Assembly (NCBI GenBank): GCA_949710005.1
Contig: OX453284.1
Location: forward strand, 4,866,001 to 4,930,000
Origin: Ricordea florida
Taxonomy: Eukaryota; Cnidaria; Anthozoa; Corallimorpharia; Ricordeidae
Length of the DNA: 64,000 bases
Direction of reading: 5' to 3'
The notes below the pieces were generated by a model that saw only the letters and a list, made by a program, of their open reading frames with translations, was not told the origin of the DNA and made no database searches. The translations under genes were made by a program, and so were the position numbers. Positions 1-12,061 of this stretch are shown piece by piece (the stretch's first letter is position 1; every line of letters starts with the position of its first letter).

Positions 1-503
1 AGTAATAGTCATTAATTTTTATTAATTTTGTTGCACACAATCATAAGCCATAAGGGGCTCACGCACAGAGGTTATCCTGGTTTCTGTAGTCTGAAGCACT
101 TTGAGAGCATTCTGTATTGTGACTCACGCTCTGTGTGCTACTAAGTAGTACATCACAAGGTTTCTCACAGTATTACGTGACTGTATATCGCTGGTAACCA
201 CTGACCACACATCAGGGTGAAGGTAAACATGTAGAGTAAAGGTTCTTTTCTAAGAAATCAGTGCAGTGCCATCACTGAGGTTCAAGCGTCAGACCCTGTA
301 ATAATTTATTGGAAGTCTTTCTTACCACTATGCTGACTATAAATCAGTGTTAGATCAGGACCAGGTGAATTCATTTTTTTTTGGTACCTTCATTGTAATA
401 TTACATTAACAGTCACTAGTGGTTTAACAGTGTTCTTTTGTTACCCTCTTTAATATTTACATGTATGTCTAATTACATGTACCTACAACATTATTTTTTT
501 CAG
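1..503. other. Intron, probably of TTC8
   Basis: This AT-rich stretch lies upstream of the first recognisable TTC8 exon, which begins after a polypyrimidine tract and CAG at 501-503. I see no TTC8-like coding segment, RNA gene or clear repeat in it. It is most simply the intron before that exon. Confidence 0.5.
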
Positions 504-3094
504 ACCAGTGACAAGTGCATCTGGTCGGCATGTTCGCCTTGGTACGGTAAGTGAATGTGTTTCTGTGCATTTAGATTTCTGTGGAACTCTTTCCTCTTTA
601 ACTAACATCATTGTATCACATGCAGTGATTAATTAAGGTAATGTAGCTATAATAATAATAATTGTTGATAGCTTAATTGTAACAAAGTTTTTTTTATTGG
701 CTTAGTAATTTGTAAGTCAAGGACAGGTTTGACAACCTCCAGTTCATTAGTTATTCTGAAAGTAAATTTTAGATAGATATTATTGGTATCTGCAACATTT
801 CTAAGTCATGATGCTGTAATTTTATTGTTTAATTTATGATAATAATATTACTTCCTTGGTCTGTGTTATAGGCATCTATGTTATCACAGCCAGATGGTCC
901 TTTCATCAATGTTGCAAAACTAAACTTATCTAAATATGCACAGAGACCAAATCTTGCTAAGGTAATAAATTTATTACTCTTTACATTTATTATTGGCAAT
1001 AGTATTTTACGTCATATTTGCTTATATAAGAACAAGAAAATAGGTTAATATTTATTTGGTACAAATAATACTTAAAAATGTTGATTAATGCAGTCATGTC
1101 CTATTTATGATTTTTTTTTCCTTTTCTTTCCCAGGTGCTATTTGAATATATTTTTCACCATGAAAATGATGTCAGAAATGTAAGTAAAAAACTCATTACC
1201 CGAGTCCACCCCCCCGCCATCCACCATAACCTCCCAAATTAAACATCCTTCTTGTATCCTGCTATTGCCTTTTGTCAACCTTTGCATGTTATACCCTATA
1301 TCACTGTCATTTCAGTCAGAGCCCTTACTCCCATGTCAAAGTTTGGTTTGGCATTTGGGTGGGAAGTGAAAATATAAAATTGTTATTCCTGTTATAAATG
1401 CAATAGTAGAGAGAGCCATGCATCCTTCCTTGTGTGTTAGAATAGGAAATTAGATTGTAGCTTAAATTAATCTAGTAATGTTCAGTTGACAATTCTTGCA
1501 ATTCTTATCATCTACCTGCTTAAAAAAATACTTTTGTTGTACAGAGAAGTTGTATATTGATAATCCTCAAATTAAAGGTGTCTTAAGCAACAAATGACGC
1601 ACAAACATAACATGTATTTTCTTGTTGTCAGGCTTTAGAACTTGCGGCTAAGGCAACAGAAGAATGTCAGTTTAAAGACTGGTGGTGGAAGGTTCAGCTG
1701 GCCAAAAGTTATTACAGGTTAATAATTACAGAATCATTGAGTACATTGTTATATGTAAGGGCAGGTGCAAAGCTAAGAATTTTTCTAAGACAAGGGCTCA
1801 CTCTGTGTCACGCCTAGGGTGCCTACCAGATTGTCATGTTGACATACATGCTGTGCTTTGATGAAAGGGATCTTTTTTGAATGATTAGTGAGTGAAGGAG
1901 GAGAGAAAAGCCTGCAAGATAACTGCTTAGATGAGTTAAGTTCCTTGATGAGGGGGGAGGGGTGGTGTCACTGGCAACAAAGTACCCACTAGCTATGCCC
2001 CAGAATGGTTAACCCTTTAAGCCACGATAGTGTCTTTACAAATTTTACTCTGGCTAAAACCAGACAATTTTACTCATCACAGGGAGACCCCTCGGGCTTA
2101 AAGGGTTGAGGAAAATGTTGTATCTTAAAGTACACAACAAAATGGTGTTCTAAGAGGTCTGGCTCCTGTTGCATAGTTGCATGCTTAATATCACCAGTTT
2201 GTACTCATCGTCATATTTCCACCAGTTCATTAGATCTTCATTATTTCCTTGTCATTTTGTTCCAATGGCCAATCACTTGTATTGTTTACAGTAACTTTCT
2301 CTGCATTATATTACGTCCAAAAGTATAGATAAGTCTCTGTGATTTTCATGTCACTCTCTCTCTCTCTCTCTCCCTTTGTTATATTTTATTTTATGCATTT
2401 TGTGTAGTTCTTCATTAGTGTTTTTGGTATTGCATGTACGTAAAGTTATGATTTGTCTTCACTGAATAAAACTTATTGAAATAGGAGTAGTTAACAGCTC
2501 CTACACTTTCTCAGTTTTCCTCCAGAATCAATCCTTGGCCAATACCTTGGCTAAGTGGTTTCAGTACTTTTGTATCCACCTGCAATTTCAAGCAATGACT
2601 TACTAAGTTAATTTACCTCAGGCTGCTTTCATGCAAGAAATGTAAATCACTAAAAACATCCAGTTAGAAGAAAGAAGAAAGAGCTTAAGTCAGTGTATAA
2701 TTTGAGTCAACAGTTAAGTCATGTTGTGTCTGAACTGGATGTATTGCATTCTTCTGTGTTGTGCAGACTTGGTATGTACCGTGATGCTGAGAAGCAACTC
2801 AAATCAGCTTTGAGAGATCAAGATGTTGTAGACACTTATTTGTACCTGTGTAAGGTGTACAGAAGACTTGATCAACCGCTTACTGCTACTGAAGTGTACA
2901 AAAAGGTTGGTCTTCAAGACTGAACTTGGGAATAAAGTTGGTAAAGTTATATAACACTATATTATTCTTTATGCAATATATTCAAAGAAACTTACAGACA
3001 CATGATGAGGCAATAACTAAATAACTGCTTTTATTTCTCCATTCTAATTATGTCTGCTACGAACAATTATGTAAACACAAGCACAAGGATTTCC

Positions 3095-3139
<45 letters not shown>

Positions 3140-6100
3140 TATAGTTTAATTGTGAAAGTGAAGGATACATAAGGACATGAAATAAGGTAATCTGTTATAA
3201 CATTCGAGTCATATTTGGGGCATTACAATACTGGTTGGGAACTTCAAACGCATGACTACAGATGACAGAAAAAAGAGGATGTCTTGAAATGGAAGTAAAA
3301 TACAGATGAAGGTTATGTCGAAATACGTGAAGGGTACACCTGTAGATCCTCTTGCAGGCAAATGAAACTAGGATGAAATTTCCTAGACTTAACCAATCTC
3401 ACACTGTCCGTGTGCGCTAACCGCTTGTACCCTGACAAAGGACAAAGCGTTTTTACAAAGTAAAATGTGATCTGACAACTTAAGTATCTTAACAGAAATA
3501 TTCACCTTGAAGTGTCAATCATGCAGTAATAAATCATTGTTCCACACAAATTAAGGAAAATCAATTCTCAATCGTTTAATACAAATCCTTATATGTCCGG
3601 ATATTCCCTCCCTATATTTAACTGCCATTGGAGTATGTGATAAAGTCAAGTTTGTTGATTATGTATTACCTTAATATTTTTTGAAGGCTTTGGAAAAATT
3701 TCCAGGAGAAACAACTCTGTTGACGGGAATTGCTCGAATTCATGAGGTGAGATTTATAATATGCTTTGCAGTAGATTGTTGCCTCAAATCCAGACTGCAC
3801 AGTACCACAGTACAGTACTTTTCAGAAGCTTTCCAAAGAATGGTCACACTGCATGGCGTGATCCACATACCAAAAAGTTAGAACCACACTGTATAGTAAA
3901 ACAAACAGTACCACAGTACAGTGCTGTTCAGTAGCTTTGTAAAGAATGATCACACTGCATGGTTTGATCCACAGATGAAAAAGTTCGAAACACACTGTAT
4001 AGTAAAACAAACAGTACCACAGTACAGAACTGTTCAGTAGCTTTCCATAGGTTGCTCACACTGCCTGGTTTGATCCACAGATAACAAAGTTAGAACCACT
4101 CTTTATAAAAATCAGGGAATCACTATTCGATGAGTGGTTTCAGTCAACTTTAAATTAAATCACTTAGTGATTTGACATAACTTATCTCTTTGATTCGTTT
4201 CTAGGAGCTAAACGACATGACCAACGCAGTAAAAATGTATAAAGAAGTGTTGACGTACGACAACACTTATGTGGAAGCAATCGCGTGCATTGCAACGCAG
4301 CATTTCTACACAGATCAACCAGAAATCGCACTGAGATTCTTTCGGTAAGATTTTTTAACTCCTTAGATATGATGTAGACCTGCCAACTTTTCCCCGATAT
4401 ATTCCGATGACTTATGAACAATCCCGAACACTTCTGAAGTTCCTTTCCAGTTTCCTCCCCTTCCACTTGAAATACGCCATTTCTTAATTATGGTATGTTT
4501 CGATTCACATTTCTTCGCAGTTTGGACTCAAAACGCCAATTAACTCGACATAAAGTACAAAATAGCTTACTCCGCGACTTTGTCACGAATTTGGTTTGGT
4601 TCTCGCTGTCGACTTGTGACAAGCCTACCTGTACACGTGCGTCCGGTGGGAGAAATTGCCTTGACGCGTGAGATCGATGTTTTTGATCGCAGGCGTGAGA
4701 CGTAGCAGGTCTTGGTAATGCATGGTTCAATTTTCCCTGTTACCATCCCCCCCACCCCGGGAATACAAGTCCAGCCTTTTGGTCCCGGGGTTGGGGAATT
4801 GCCTAGGGCAGGTCTGCCCCGGGAGTAGGGGTGTGGGGCGAATTGAAAATAATTCCTCTTTGAATAAATAACTCCTTGAAAATGAGTTCTTCGTTTCAAG
4901 CTTTCCAGGAGATATTTAAAGGTTGTCGAAAATACATGTAGCGATCGATGTTCCGGGGGGTGGGGAATTGTCCCTTTCAGCCTGCCTGGGGGTGGGGAAT
5001 AGACCGCCAAAAAATAAAAAAACTTGCAAATCCCCGGGGTATACCCGGGGGGGATGGTTACAGGGAAAATTGAACCATACATAACTACTGGACTAACTCA
5101 ACTATGCCATTAATCTGGAGTCGTAATCTCCTTTGCGAGATCACGACTCAGGAATGTGTGTCTCGAAAACTCAGACCTCGAAAACTCAGACCTCAGACCC
5201 TAAAAACTCAGACCCTCTGGGTGTCTCGAAAACTCAGACCCTATAAACTCAGACCCCTGGGTGTCTCGAAAACTCAGACCCTAAAAACTCAGACCCCTGG
5301 GTGTCTCGAAAACTCAAACCCTAAAAACTCAGACCCCTGGGTGTCTCGAAAACTCAGACCCTAAGGATAAAACAAATTTTCACGGCGTATTCCACGGATT
5401 CCTGCAAGTCGTCTTGTTTACTGTTCGTCGATCGACGATACAATGTCGTGTCCTGATTATGCAGAGAAAATCATTCATTTGACACCCACTCAGGAATTGT
5501 TCCCAAACAATTCCTTTTCTCGTTAGATTTTTTTTTACCCTTCAAATGGGTGACCGGCCGGACCGGCTGTGACGATCTATGAAAACCAGCTATTTGGAAT
5601 GTTAGAACTTCTCATAATAAGTCTCATCAACTTTATGCTGAACAATGTATCGATATTGTAAGGGAAGTTGCAAATTGATCAACACCCAATAAATCCCTCT
5701 ACATTTTGTTGTTTTGTTTTTTTTTTGGCAGTCGATTGCTTCAGATGGGTGTGTATAATGCTGAACTCTTTAACAATCTCGGACTTTGCTGCTTCTTTGC
5801 TCAACAATACGACATGACGCTGAACTGCTTCGAGAGAGCCTTGGCACTAGCGTCTGATGAAAACATGGCTGATGTTTGGTACAACATTGGTCACGTGGCT
5901 GTGGTAACTGAATAATTAGTTTTTCACGTGTTATTAATAATTATTTTTAAACCACTGCTATCTTTTTACTTTGTGTTGTGCGTGAGGTTGCATCTCATTT
6001 CAGCCACCAAACATTGTATGGTTAATGTTAGAACTGGGCTATTGGAATCAGTGGAAATTTCCTGCAATTCTGGTTTTACAATAAAAATTGGTATTTGGTC

Positions 6101-7891
6101 TTAATTTTTTGACTTTTTTAAAAGTCTTCCTTTTATTTTACTCTTAGCTAACAAAATAATATCCTTTTACAATTTTCATTCGCAATACTTCTCAGGTCGA
6201 AAAAGGTACTTTTTTACCTTGACTCAACAAGAAAAAGCTTGGGTAATTTTCATTTTTCTGTCAGCAAATGAAAATTGAAACTTTGCTTGCCACAAGTTCA
6301 AATCGAAATTTGGTCCATTTTCGTTAACTTTCTTCGCTAATAAATCTTATTGTTGACAAGGCTTCAAAAAATTCAAGATTCGACCCCATGACCCTGCGAC
6401 ACCGGAACAATACTCTAACCACCTGAGCTATCAAGCCAACTGCGAGCCAGTCACTCAAGTTCGTTATTACCTGGAGAGGATGAAGGTCTAATTGTGAATA
6501 TATGAACTCAAACGCCTCGAAAATCGTCAAAAATGCTTTAAAAAGTTTGTTACTAGTCCTATCTTCAGTCTTTTCTCACTTCTCAATCTTTTTATGCTAA
6601 GACGCTATCTCTCTCATTTGATATCAAAGATTTTGTCTTGTTTTTTTTTATATTTTTATTTTTAAGGGTATTGGGGACATAGCACTTGCCTATCAGTGTT
6701 TCCGATTGGCTTTGGTCGCTAACAACGATCACGCAGAAGCTTACAACAACCTGGGTGTCTTAGAGATGAGAAAGGGTCACGTTGAACAGGTACACATCAT
6801 GACTTGTAAAATGAGGCGGCGGAAAGGAAATGATATGATGGTTCGCGTAAGAGATTTTCCTTGCTGTATTTGTTGCCAAACATTAGGGAGAGCCATGAGG
6901 CGTGCCATTGTGCAACCGTTAACTCCCTAGCGCAAAGATAACGAATGTGCTAGACGATGTCTTTCATTGCTTTGCTCTTGGGAGCTAAGGAATTTGCCAG
7001 ATTTAGTCCAATCTAGCTTGTGCGTGAGAAATTGTATTGATTGTTTGTTCGGCTACAGAAATGTATGCTGCTAAATATTTTGCATGGGCCCCTCAGTACT
7101 GGATTTATATTACTCTCCTTTTCTCCCTGTTAGTCCCGTGCTTTCCTTCAAGCGGCTGCCTCATTGGCCCCTCATATGTATGAACCTCACTTCAACCACG
7201 CCCTCCTGTCACACAAGGTGAGTGATGTAAAGACATCAGACCTCTGGAGAAACAACCGAATGCGATATAATGAACTGGGCTACAAAGTAACAGCACACAG
7301 TAAAAACTTTCTTGAGTAACTTGATGACTTGTTACGAACCGAGTGCAAGGACTTGATTGAGAAATGTTGTTCCGAAGTGCCAATATTTCCTAGTATGGTC
7401 CTATGCAAGTGAAGTTTGTTAGCAGTCATTTAGTTCAATCATTAGTTTCCAAAAAGTCATACCTTGAGGCAAACTGTGTGAAGTGGCTCTTTCCATGATC
7501 TAGATAAATCAGTTTTCACACTTAATGTCGGAATTCTTCTTGTTTCCACGGCACAAAAAAAACCTTCGAGACTTCTTTTCCTTCCCTGACATTTTCTCCG
7601 TTGAAGATTCACGAAAGCAAAAAACGAAAAAAAAAAACGCAAGGTTGATGGTTTCCATGTTAATGCTCCGTAATTTAAAATGACCGAAGAAGAACCAATC
7701 AGTGCGCGCTAGATATCTGCCAGAAGCATCAAACAAATAGTAATTGCCGTTATTTTTACTTTTGTGATCTACAGATTGGTGACCTACAAAGCAGTCACAG
7801 TTCGGTTAGCAAGGCACTGGAAGGATACCCAGAACACTGTGATAGTAAAGACGTCCTCGCTCAACTTAAGGGGGACTTCGCTTCACTCTAA
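504..7891 (+). CDS. TTC8: TTC8/BBS8, TPR subunit of the BBSome (5' part off window)
   Basis: Eleven exons splice in frame: 504-546, 872-961, 1135-1179, 1632-1717, 2767-2905, 3687-3746, 4205-4344, 5732-5903, 6667-6789, 7134-7217 and 7775-7891, the last ending in TAA. All have AG acceptors and GT donors. They encode about 365 residues matching the family from the region before SMLSQPDGPFIN to the C-terminus, including FEYIFHHENDV, DWWWKVQLAKSYY, GMYRDAEKQLKSAL, FPGETTLLTGIARIHE, DQPEIALRFF, LFNNLGLCCFFAQQYDMTL and AEAYNNLGVLEMRKGHVEQ. These are successive TPR helices. BBS8 is a subunit of the BBSome, which moves membrane proteins into and out of cilia. Vertebrate TTC8 is a little over 500 residues, so about a third (N-terminal helices and the low-complexity linker) lies left of the window. 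Nothing is broken. Introns carry a 106-bp repeat array, a tandem repeat and a SINE. The next gene, TTBK, is convergent. Confidence 0.96.
2009..2109. mobile_element. Fold-back element with TTAACCCTTTAAG-type ends
   Basis: The left end TTAACCCTTTAAGCC pairs with the right end GGCTTAAAGGGTTGA about 100 bp away, inside a TTC8 intron. The interior shares motifs with the two elements at 20567-20782 (TTTTACTC, AGACAATTTTACTC, GGGGTCTCC-like), so it is an older member of the same family. TTAA at the end suggests piggyBac-type mobilisation, but the right TTAA has decayed to TTGA. Confidence 0.6.
3098..3137. repeat. (TA)n microsatellite
   Basis: About 20 uninterrupted TA dinucleotides in a TTC8 intron. 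Confidence 0.95.
3798..4105. repeat. 106-bp tandem repeat array, about 3 units (site 1 of 4)
   Basis: Each unit carries ACCACAGTACAGTACTGTTC, then AGTAGCTTTCCAAAGAATGG, then TCACACTGCATGGTTTGATC, then CACAGATGAAAAAGTTAGAA and CCACACTGTATAGTAAAACA. The array lies in the TTC8 intron before the exon at 4205. The same family recurs at 52925-53110, 59440-59718 and 60384-60790, all in ABCC10 introns. No terminal inverted repeats or coding capacity are visible. Confidence 0.85.
4718..5082. mobile_element. Non-autonomous element with about 30-bp terminal inverted repeats
   Basis: The left end at 4723 reads GGTTCAATTTTCCCTGTTAC, followed by CATCCCCCC. The right end at about 5047-5076 is its inverse (GGGGGGATGG, then TTACAGGGAAAATTGAACC). 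The flanks ATGCAT and ATACAT may be a decayed target duplication or the outermost TIR bases. The interior is G/C-rich with runs of CCCGGGG. A 171-codon minus-strand frame through it has no recognisable protein. Confidence 0.7.
5157..5364. repeat. 40-bp tandem repeat, about 5 copies
   Basis: GTGTCTCGAAAACTCAGACC recurs at 5221, 5261, 5301 and 5341, giving a 40-bp period, with a degenerate start at 5157. Each unit holds two CTCAGACCC halves. It lies in a TTC8 intron directly after the TIR element. The open frame running through it is a by-product of the repeat. Confidence 0.9.
6330..6500 (-). mobile_element. tRNA-derived SINE, diverged
   Basis: Read on the minus strand, the sequence has a tRNA-like head at about 6379-6440 with the A-box-like TTGGCTTGATAGCTCAGGTG and the B-box-like GGTCGAATC. 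It is preceded by a segment resembling the body of the SINE at 31874-32254 (TTCATATATTCA). It is the same family as the array SINEs but older, with several substitutions in the head. It lies in a TTC8 intron. Confidence 0.65.
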
Positions 7892-8399
7892 AACTAATAC
7901 CAAACAACAAAGGCCATAGACTTTGTAAATAGTCTTGTTCATAGATACTCTATAGCTCTCCGTGCTTCGTGCCACGAGGCTTATTAGAATTTATCGTTGT
8001 TTATTTCGCTGATTTTGTTCATGGGATACAAAAAAACGCAGCCCGCGCCAGGTATCCAGCGTGCGTTTCTTGAAAGCCCCGAAAACTACGAAGCAGTCAT
8101 TCCAGAAACCTGTGCTGTTAGCATGCCCCTTATAGCAGGACGTCGGCTAAAGCCGTTTTGCACAGTTGATCCGAATCGTCTTTTTCCCATACTACAGTGC
8201 CAATTGCGCCCGAAAGCGTCCCGCAAATTTCGGGTCTTTCGAGAATCGCGCGTCCAGATCGAACGTTTTCTTCATTAGCACATCACATCTCGTACCCAAA
8301 CCCTCGGGTATGTATAGAGAAATACAGACTGAAAAAGCAACGCGAGCTCGATTTCCGTCTCTCCCGTGGAACCGTGCTTTGAATTAGTGCGGTTTTCTT
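7892..8399. other. TTC8 3' flank / 3' UTR region
   Basis: This is the region just after the TTC8 stop. I see no further coding exon, clear AATAAA signal or repeat boundary. It should hold the 3' UTR, but its end cannot be placed. Confidence 0.4.
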
Positions 8400-8954
8400 T
8401 AGGCCTTGGCAGATTGTGCTCCTAAAAGTGGCATATTATTCTACTAGCAGTGCTCAAAAGTTTGCCAAATTGCGCCAAAATTATGCCAGAATTCCGAAAT
8501 TATGCTCAAAAAAGGACGTAGATTCTGTACATATAGGCGCGCAATAATGACACCAAATTGTGTTTTTCAAATAAGCTGTTATGTAAATTTGTGTGTTTTG
8601 TGGCAGTTTGTCTCTGCCCTCAGCTGTCCAAATTAGCTGCTCACATCTCTGAACAGTTTGTAAAATGCCTTAACCGCGCACGCAGGATTCGCCAAAAGAG
8701 GCCTAGTAACTAAGCATGTCAGAACAAAGTCAATACTACTATTAGCGTGGCTAAAACACGCATTGCAAGAATATGCTACCTAAATTTGATTTATTTCTGT
8801 AGAAAATGCACCTTATTTACTAGATGTTATGAATTTATGCTCCAAAAAGTGCTAAAATTGGCTAATTATGCCGTGGCAGTGCTCGTTTTAAAAAAATATG
8901 CTTTCTTGCTCCAATTTTGCCAAAAATTATGTTAGCACAATCCGCCAAGGCCTA
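8400..8954. mobile_element. MITE-like element with 19-bp TIRs and TA target
   Basis: The left end, after TA, is GGCCTTGGCAGATTGTGCT. The right end is its inverse with one mismatch (AGCACAATCCGCCAAGGCC), followed by TA. Inner sequences near both ends share words such as TTATGC and TTGCCAAAA. No transposase frame is visible. A TA duplication would fit the Tc1/mariner superfamily. Confidence 0.7.
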
Positions 8955-9515
8955 GTCTTATTTTAGCGGATAGTGATCGAGCGTAAAGAAACTTGAAAAA
9001 TTAACAGGGACCTATGAGGAATCTCTGGAAATATCCGGACCATGAGGGAACGAAAACAAATCTTAAAGATACATACGCGATATTTGGGTTGTTACTGTTG
9101 TCATAATAACGGACCATTTTTTCTGAAACGCCAACCACTCAACAAAATTGTTTTTGTTAACACTAAAGTAATAACAAAGATCATTAATATCAATATTTAT
9201 TATTCATTTAATAGCAAAATACAATTCAAACCAATCCTAGTTCCTTTAGGCAACATCAGATTGATTGAATTCAGCTCTAGATTTAACTATGTACAGACTT
9301 GAACGGGCGTCCGCTATCGCCGTTATAAAATATAATAACAATCATTTACGGTTTACAACACAAGAGAGGAAGAATTCAGAAAATCGTTCGTCACCGCCTT
9401 AAAAACCACTTCAACCTGTCAATTATTCCGGTCCTTCTTTAACCCTTTTAATGTGCCCTTCTCAGACTGGCAATGCATTGTAAAGGAAACTAATTATTAA
9501 AGTATTGTGGGTATA
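8955..9515. other. Intergenic, nothing recognised
   Basis: Sequence between the TIR element and the Penelope-like element. I could not support a gene, RNA or repeat here. Confidence 0.4.
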
Positions 9516-10507
9516 GTTTCTAAAGAAACTGGTGCTGCGTCGGTGGGAAATTGAAACACAAGAAATTGGATAAATCAAACGAGTTGATTAAATAAGTTAT
9601 ACCACCGTAAGGTGAATGGGAGGTGCTGACGTTTCGAGCGTTAGCCCTTCGTCGGAGCGAATGAGAGGATTGTGGGTTACGTACAATTTATATAGAGAAG
9701 TTTGGAGCCATGCTATTGGTGGAACCATATATAGCAATGTGTGAATGGAAGTGAATAAATTAGATGAATGATTAAATGAATGAGAAACGTTCGTTGATAC
9801 CGTGGGGATTAAGAGAACCGAGCTGGAAGATAAACTTCTGTTCTAGGTTTTTACGGCTTTCCGTGTTGCCCTGATGCACGGAAAGGCCACATACCGCCAT
9901 GTTGTGAGTTGAGTGGTTAGGTAGATTAAAGTGTCGCGCTACAGGTTTCGATGCATCTTTGTCATTTCGTTCGACGTCACGCAGGTGTTCGCGGAAACGG
10001 TCACCTAATCTCCTTCCGGTCTCGCCGATGTATATCTTCTTGCATAAGGTGCATTTTATGCAATAGATAACATTGGCAGAAATGCATGTGAAACGGTCGG
10101 TGATTTTAAACGATCGTTTAGGTCCTGCTATTTTGTCTGTGTTATAGATGAAAGGGCAAGTTTTGCATCTTTTGCGTGTGCAGTTGAATGTGCCAGGTGA
10201 TTCGTCTGATTTTAGTGTACTTCTAACTAAAAAATCGCTTACGTTTTTGTTACGTTTAAATGAGATGAGTGGTGGTAGTGAGAAGATGCTGCCTGTTTCG
10301 TTGTCATTCTGAAGTAACTTGAAGTTCTTCAGAATGATGTTCTTAACAGGTAGGTTGAGTGGGTGAAAAGTGAGTGTGAACGGTATTCTCTGGTTCTTTT
10401 CCTTTTGTGACGTTTGTGGTGCTGAGTGTTGGTCAGTTGTTTGGGCGCGTTGTTGAGCTGTCTTCACAACTGAGTCAGGGTAGCCACGGTTCTTGAAGAA
10501 CTGGAGC
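9516..10507 (-). mobile_element. Penelope-like retroelement, 3' part, 5'-truncated
   Basis: This minus-strand fragment holds the end of a reverse transcriptase-endonuclease frame and about 250 bp of 3' sequence, ending near 9516 with a segment (CGACGCAGCACCAGTTTC on the minus strand) also found at the end of the second copy, near 50330. The reverse transcriptase core is missing. At about 10508 the sequence turns around into an inverted partial copy of the same element, an arrangement reported for Penelope-like elements. Confidence 0.8.
9772..10467 (-). pseudogene. GIY-YIG endonuclease domain of a Penelope-like element (fragment)
   Basis: The frame is open for 231 codons and continues upstream to about 10500 (FFKNRGYPDSVVKTAQ), the usual link between reverse transcriptase and endonuclease. 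Its C-terminal half has the GIY-YIG hallmarks: CTRKRCKTC, ISANVIYCIKCTLCKKIYIG with the GIY/YIG-like Y and IYIGETGRRLGDR, then FREHLRDV, ARHFNLPNH and LEQKFIFQLGSLNPHGIN. The endonuclease would nick target DNA during retrotransposition. The reverse transcriptase domain is absent, so the protein cannot be autonomous. The frame is intact across the endonuclease, which suggests a fairly young insertion. It is not a host gene. Confidence 0.85.
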
Positions 10508-10837
10508 TTTTCCGTGCATCAGGGCAACACAGAAAGCCGTAAAAACCTAGAACAGAAGTTTATCTTCCAGCTCGGTTCTCTTAATCCCCACGGTATCAAC
10601 GAACGTTTCTCATTCATTTAATCATTCATCTAATTTATTCACTTCCATTCACACATTGCTATATATGGTTCCACCAATAGCATGGCTCCAAACTTCTCTA
10701 TATAAATTGTACGTAACCCACAATCCTCTCATTCGCTCCGACGAAGGGCTAACGCTCGAAACGTCAGCACCTCCCATTCACCTTACGGTGGTATAACTTA
10801 TTTAATCAACTCGTTTGATTTATCCAATTTCTTGTGT
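10508..10837 (+). mobile_element. Inverted partial copy of the Penelope-like 3' end
   Basis: Positions 10508-10837 are the reverse complement of 9557-9884 with very few mismatches, so the two form inverted arms around the endonuclease frame. This arm encodes the last residues of the endonuclease on the plus strand (ending GINERFSFI) and the same 3' tail, ending at CTTGTGT. Confidence 0.9.
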
Positions 10838-11164
10838 AATTATTAAAGGATTGTCAACTGAATGTTGAATCAAAGTTGTATCACCGTTTAGTACAAATAC
10901 TCAGGAGATTATACAAAATCGCGCGCTCTGATTGGTTCGCTATCTCGGATTATCAGCCGATAATCACCTCGACAAACAAAATGGCTGCCAGTTTGATGAA
11001 ATAAATTTTTTTCGTGTTGTACAACGCTTTTTGTTTTTTTGAAATAATCACCTCTGTATTTATACCAAAACAATTACTCGCCTCAGGGTCAGTGATTATC
11101 GGTGAATATTCACCGATAACCACTTCGCCTTTGGCGAATAATTGTTAAATATTCTCTTTTAACT
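10838..11164. other. Intergenic, with internal inverted motifs
   Basis: Short inverted motifs occur here (GATTATC.GC.GATAATCACC and ATTATCGGTGAATATTCACCGATAA). This may be part of a decayed repeat. No gene is supported. Confidence 0.35.
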
Positions 11165-11284
11165 AGCCTGTTCTAGGCCCTCAGATGGGGATGGGCGAGC
11201 GCCCTGCCCCTCGCCCCGGCTTCCCTCAGTTTTCCAGCTCGGCCTGAAGCTCGCCCCTCACCATCTAAGGGCCTGGGACAGGCT
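11165..11284. mobile_element. Short G/C-rich fold-back element
   Basis: AGCCTGTTCTAGGCCCTCAG at the left pairs with CTAAGGGCCTGGGACAGGCT at the right, 120 bp overall. No target duplication is evident. Confidence 0.55.
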
Positions 11285-11864
11285 AAGATGTCTGGCGAAT
11301 CATTTCTATATAGAAGGTGTGAAACAAGGATGAGGTAAAGGGAGAACAAGAGCCGAGTACCTAAAGGAATATCTTTATAACCATTTCCTTAAGCAAAACG
11401 AGACCTCAAAATTACCAAGGCAAGAACATTCAAAGTGTTTTAAAGAAGCGCTATTCCAGTAACTCCTTTTATAGCCAAGAATTTATTCAGGTTTCTTAAA
11501 TACCCGGCAAATAAATATTAGATTTTGTGGGAATATTCTTCACTTGCATGCATTTTAACTTCATGTGGCTTAAATAAAAAAGAAAATCCAAAGCAGTAAA
11601 ACATAAGAATAATTAATGTTTGCCAATGTTAAGAATGTGCGACTTATTGTCTTGCTTATCGATTCAAATTTATTTCCCTTTGCTATAAATCCACTAAGAA
11701 ACAAGACATGTTAAAATACTTGTTACGACTTTGTTGCAAATTCTGACAGAAGGGGGAGGGGTGAGTTAATGCTGTCATTTATCGTGTGGCATTGGCAATC
11801 AGGAAACTCGAAGGAGACTGAGCCCTATTTCTGAGGACTTGGATTTAAACGCCGTTTGAATAAA

Positions 11865-12061
11865 TTCATGTATGACCCAAAGACCCCATGAAATGTCCTG
11901 AGCTACTACAATTAATACACTTTATACAGCTTCTTCACTTACTACAGCTACTCTAGGCATAGAAGTAACTGTAGTGAATTTAACAAAGTGAAGAAGCTGT
12001 ATAAAGTGTAGTAATTGTAGTAGCACAGGACATTTCATGGGGTCTTTGGGTCATACATGAA
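11865..12061. mobile_element. 197-bp fold-back element
   Basis: The two halves are reverse complements for about 75 bp each: TTCATGTATGACCCAAAGAC at the left, GTCTTTGGGTCATACATGAA at the right, with GTGAAGAAGCTGTATAAAGT in the inner stem. The loop is about 40 bp. The near-perfect arms suggest recent mobility or conversion. No coding capacity. Confidence 0.8.

Noticed and set aside
4567..5082. 171-codon minus-strand open frame
   Set aside because: It runs mostly through a non-autonomous TIR element and has no recognisable domain or family pattern.
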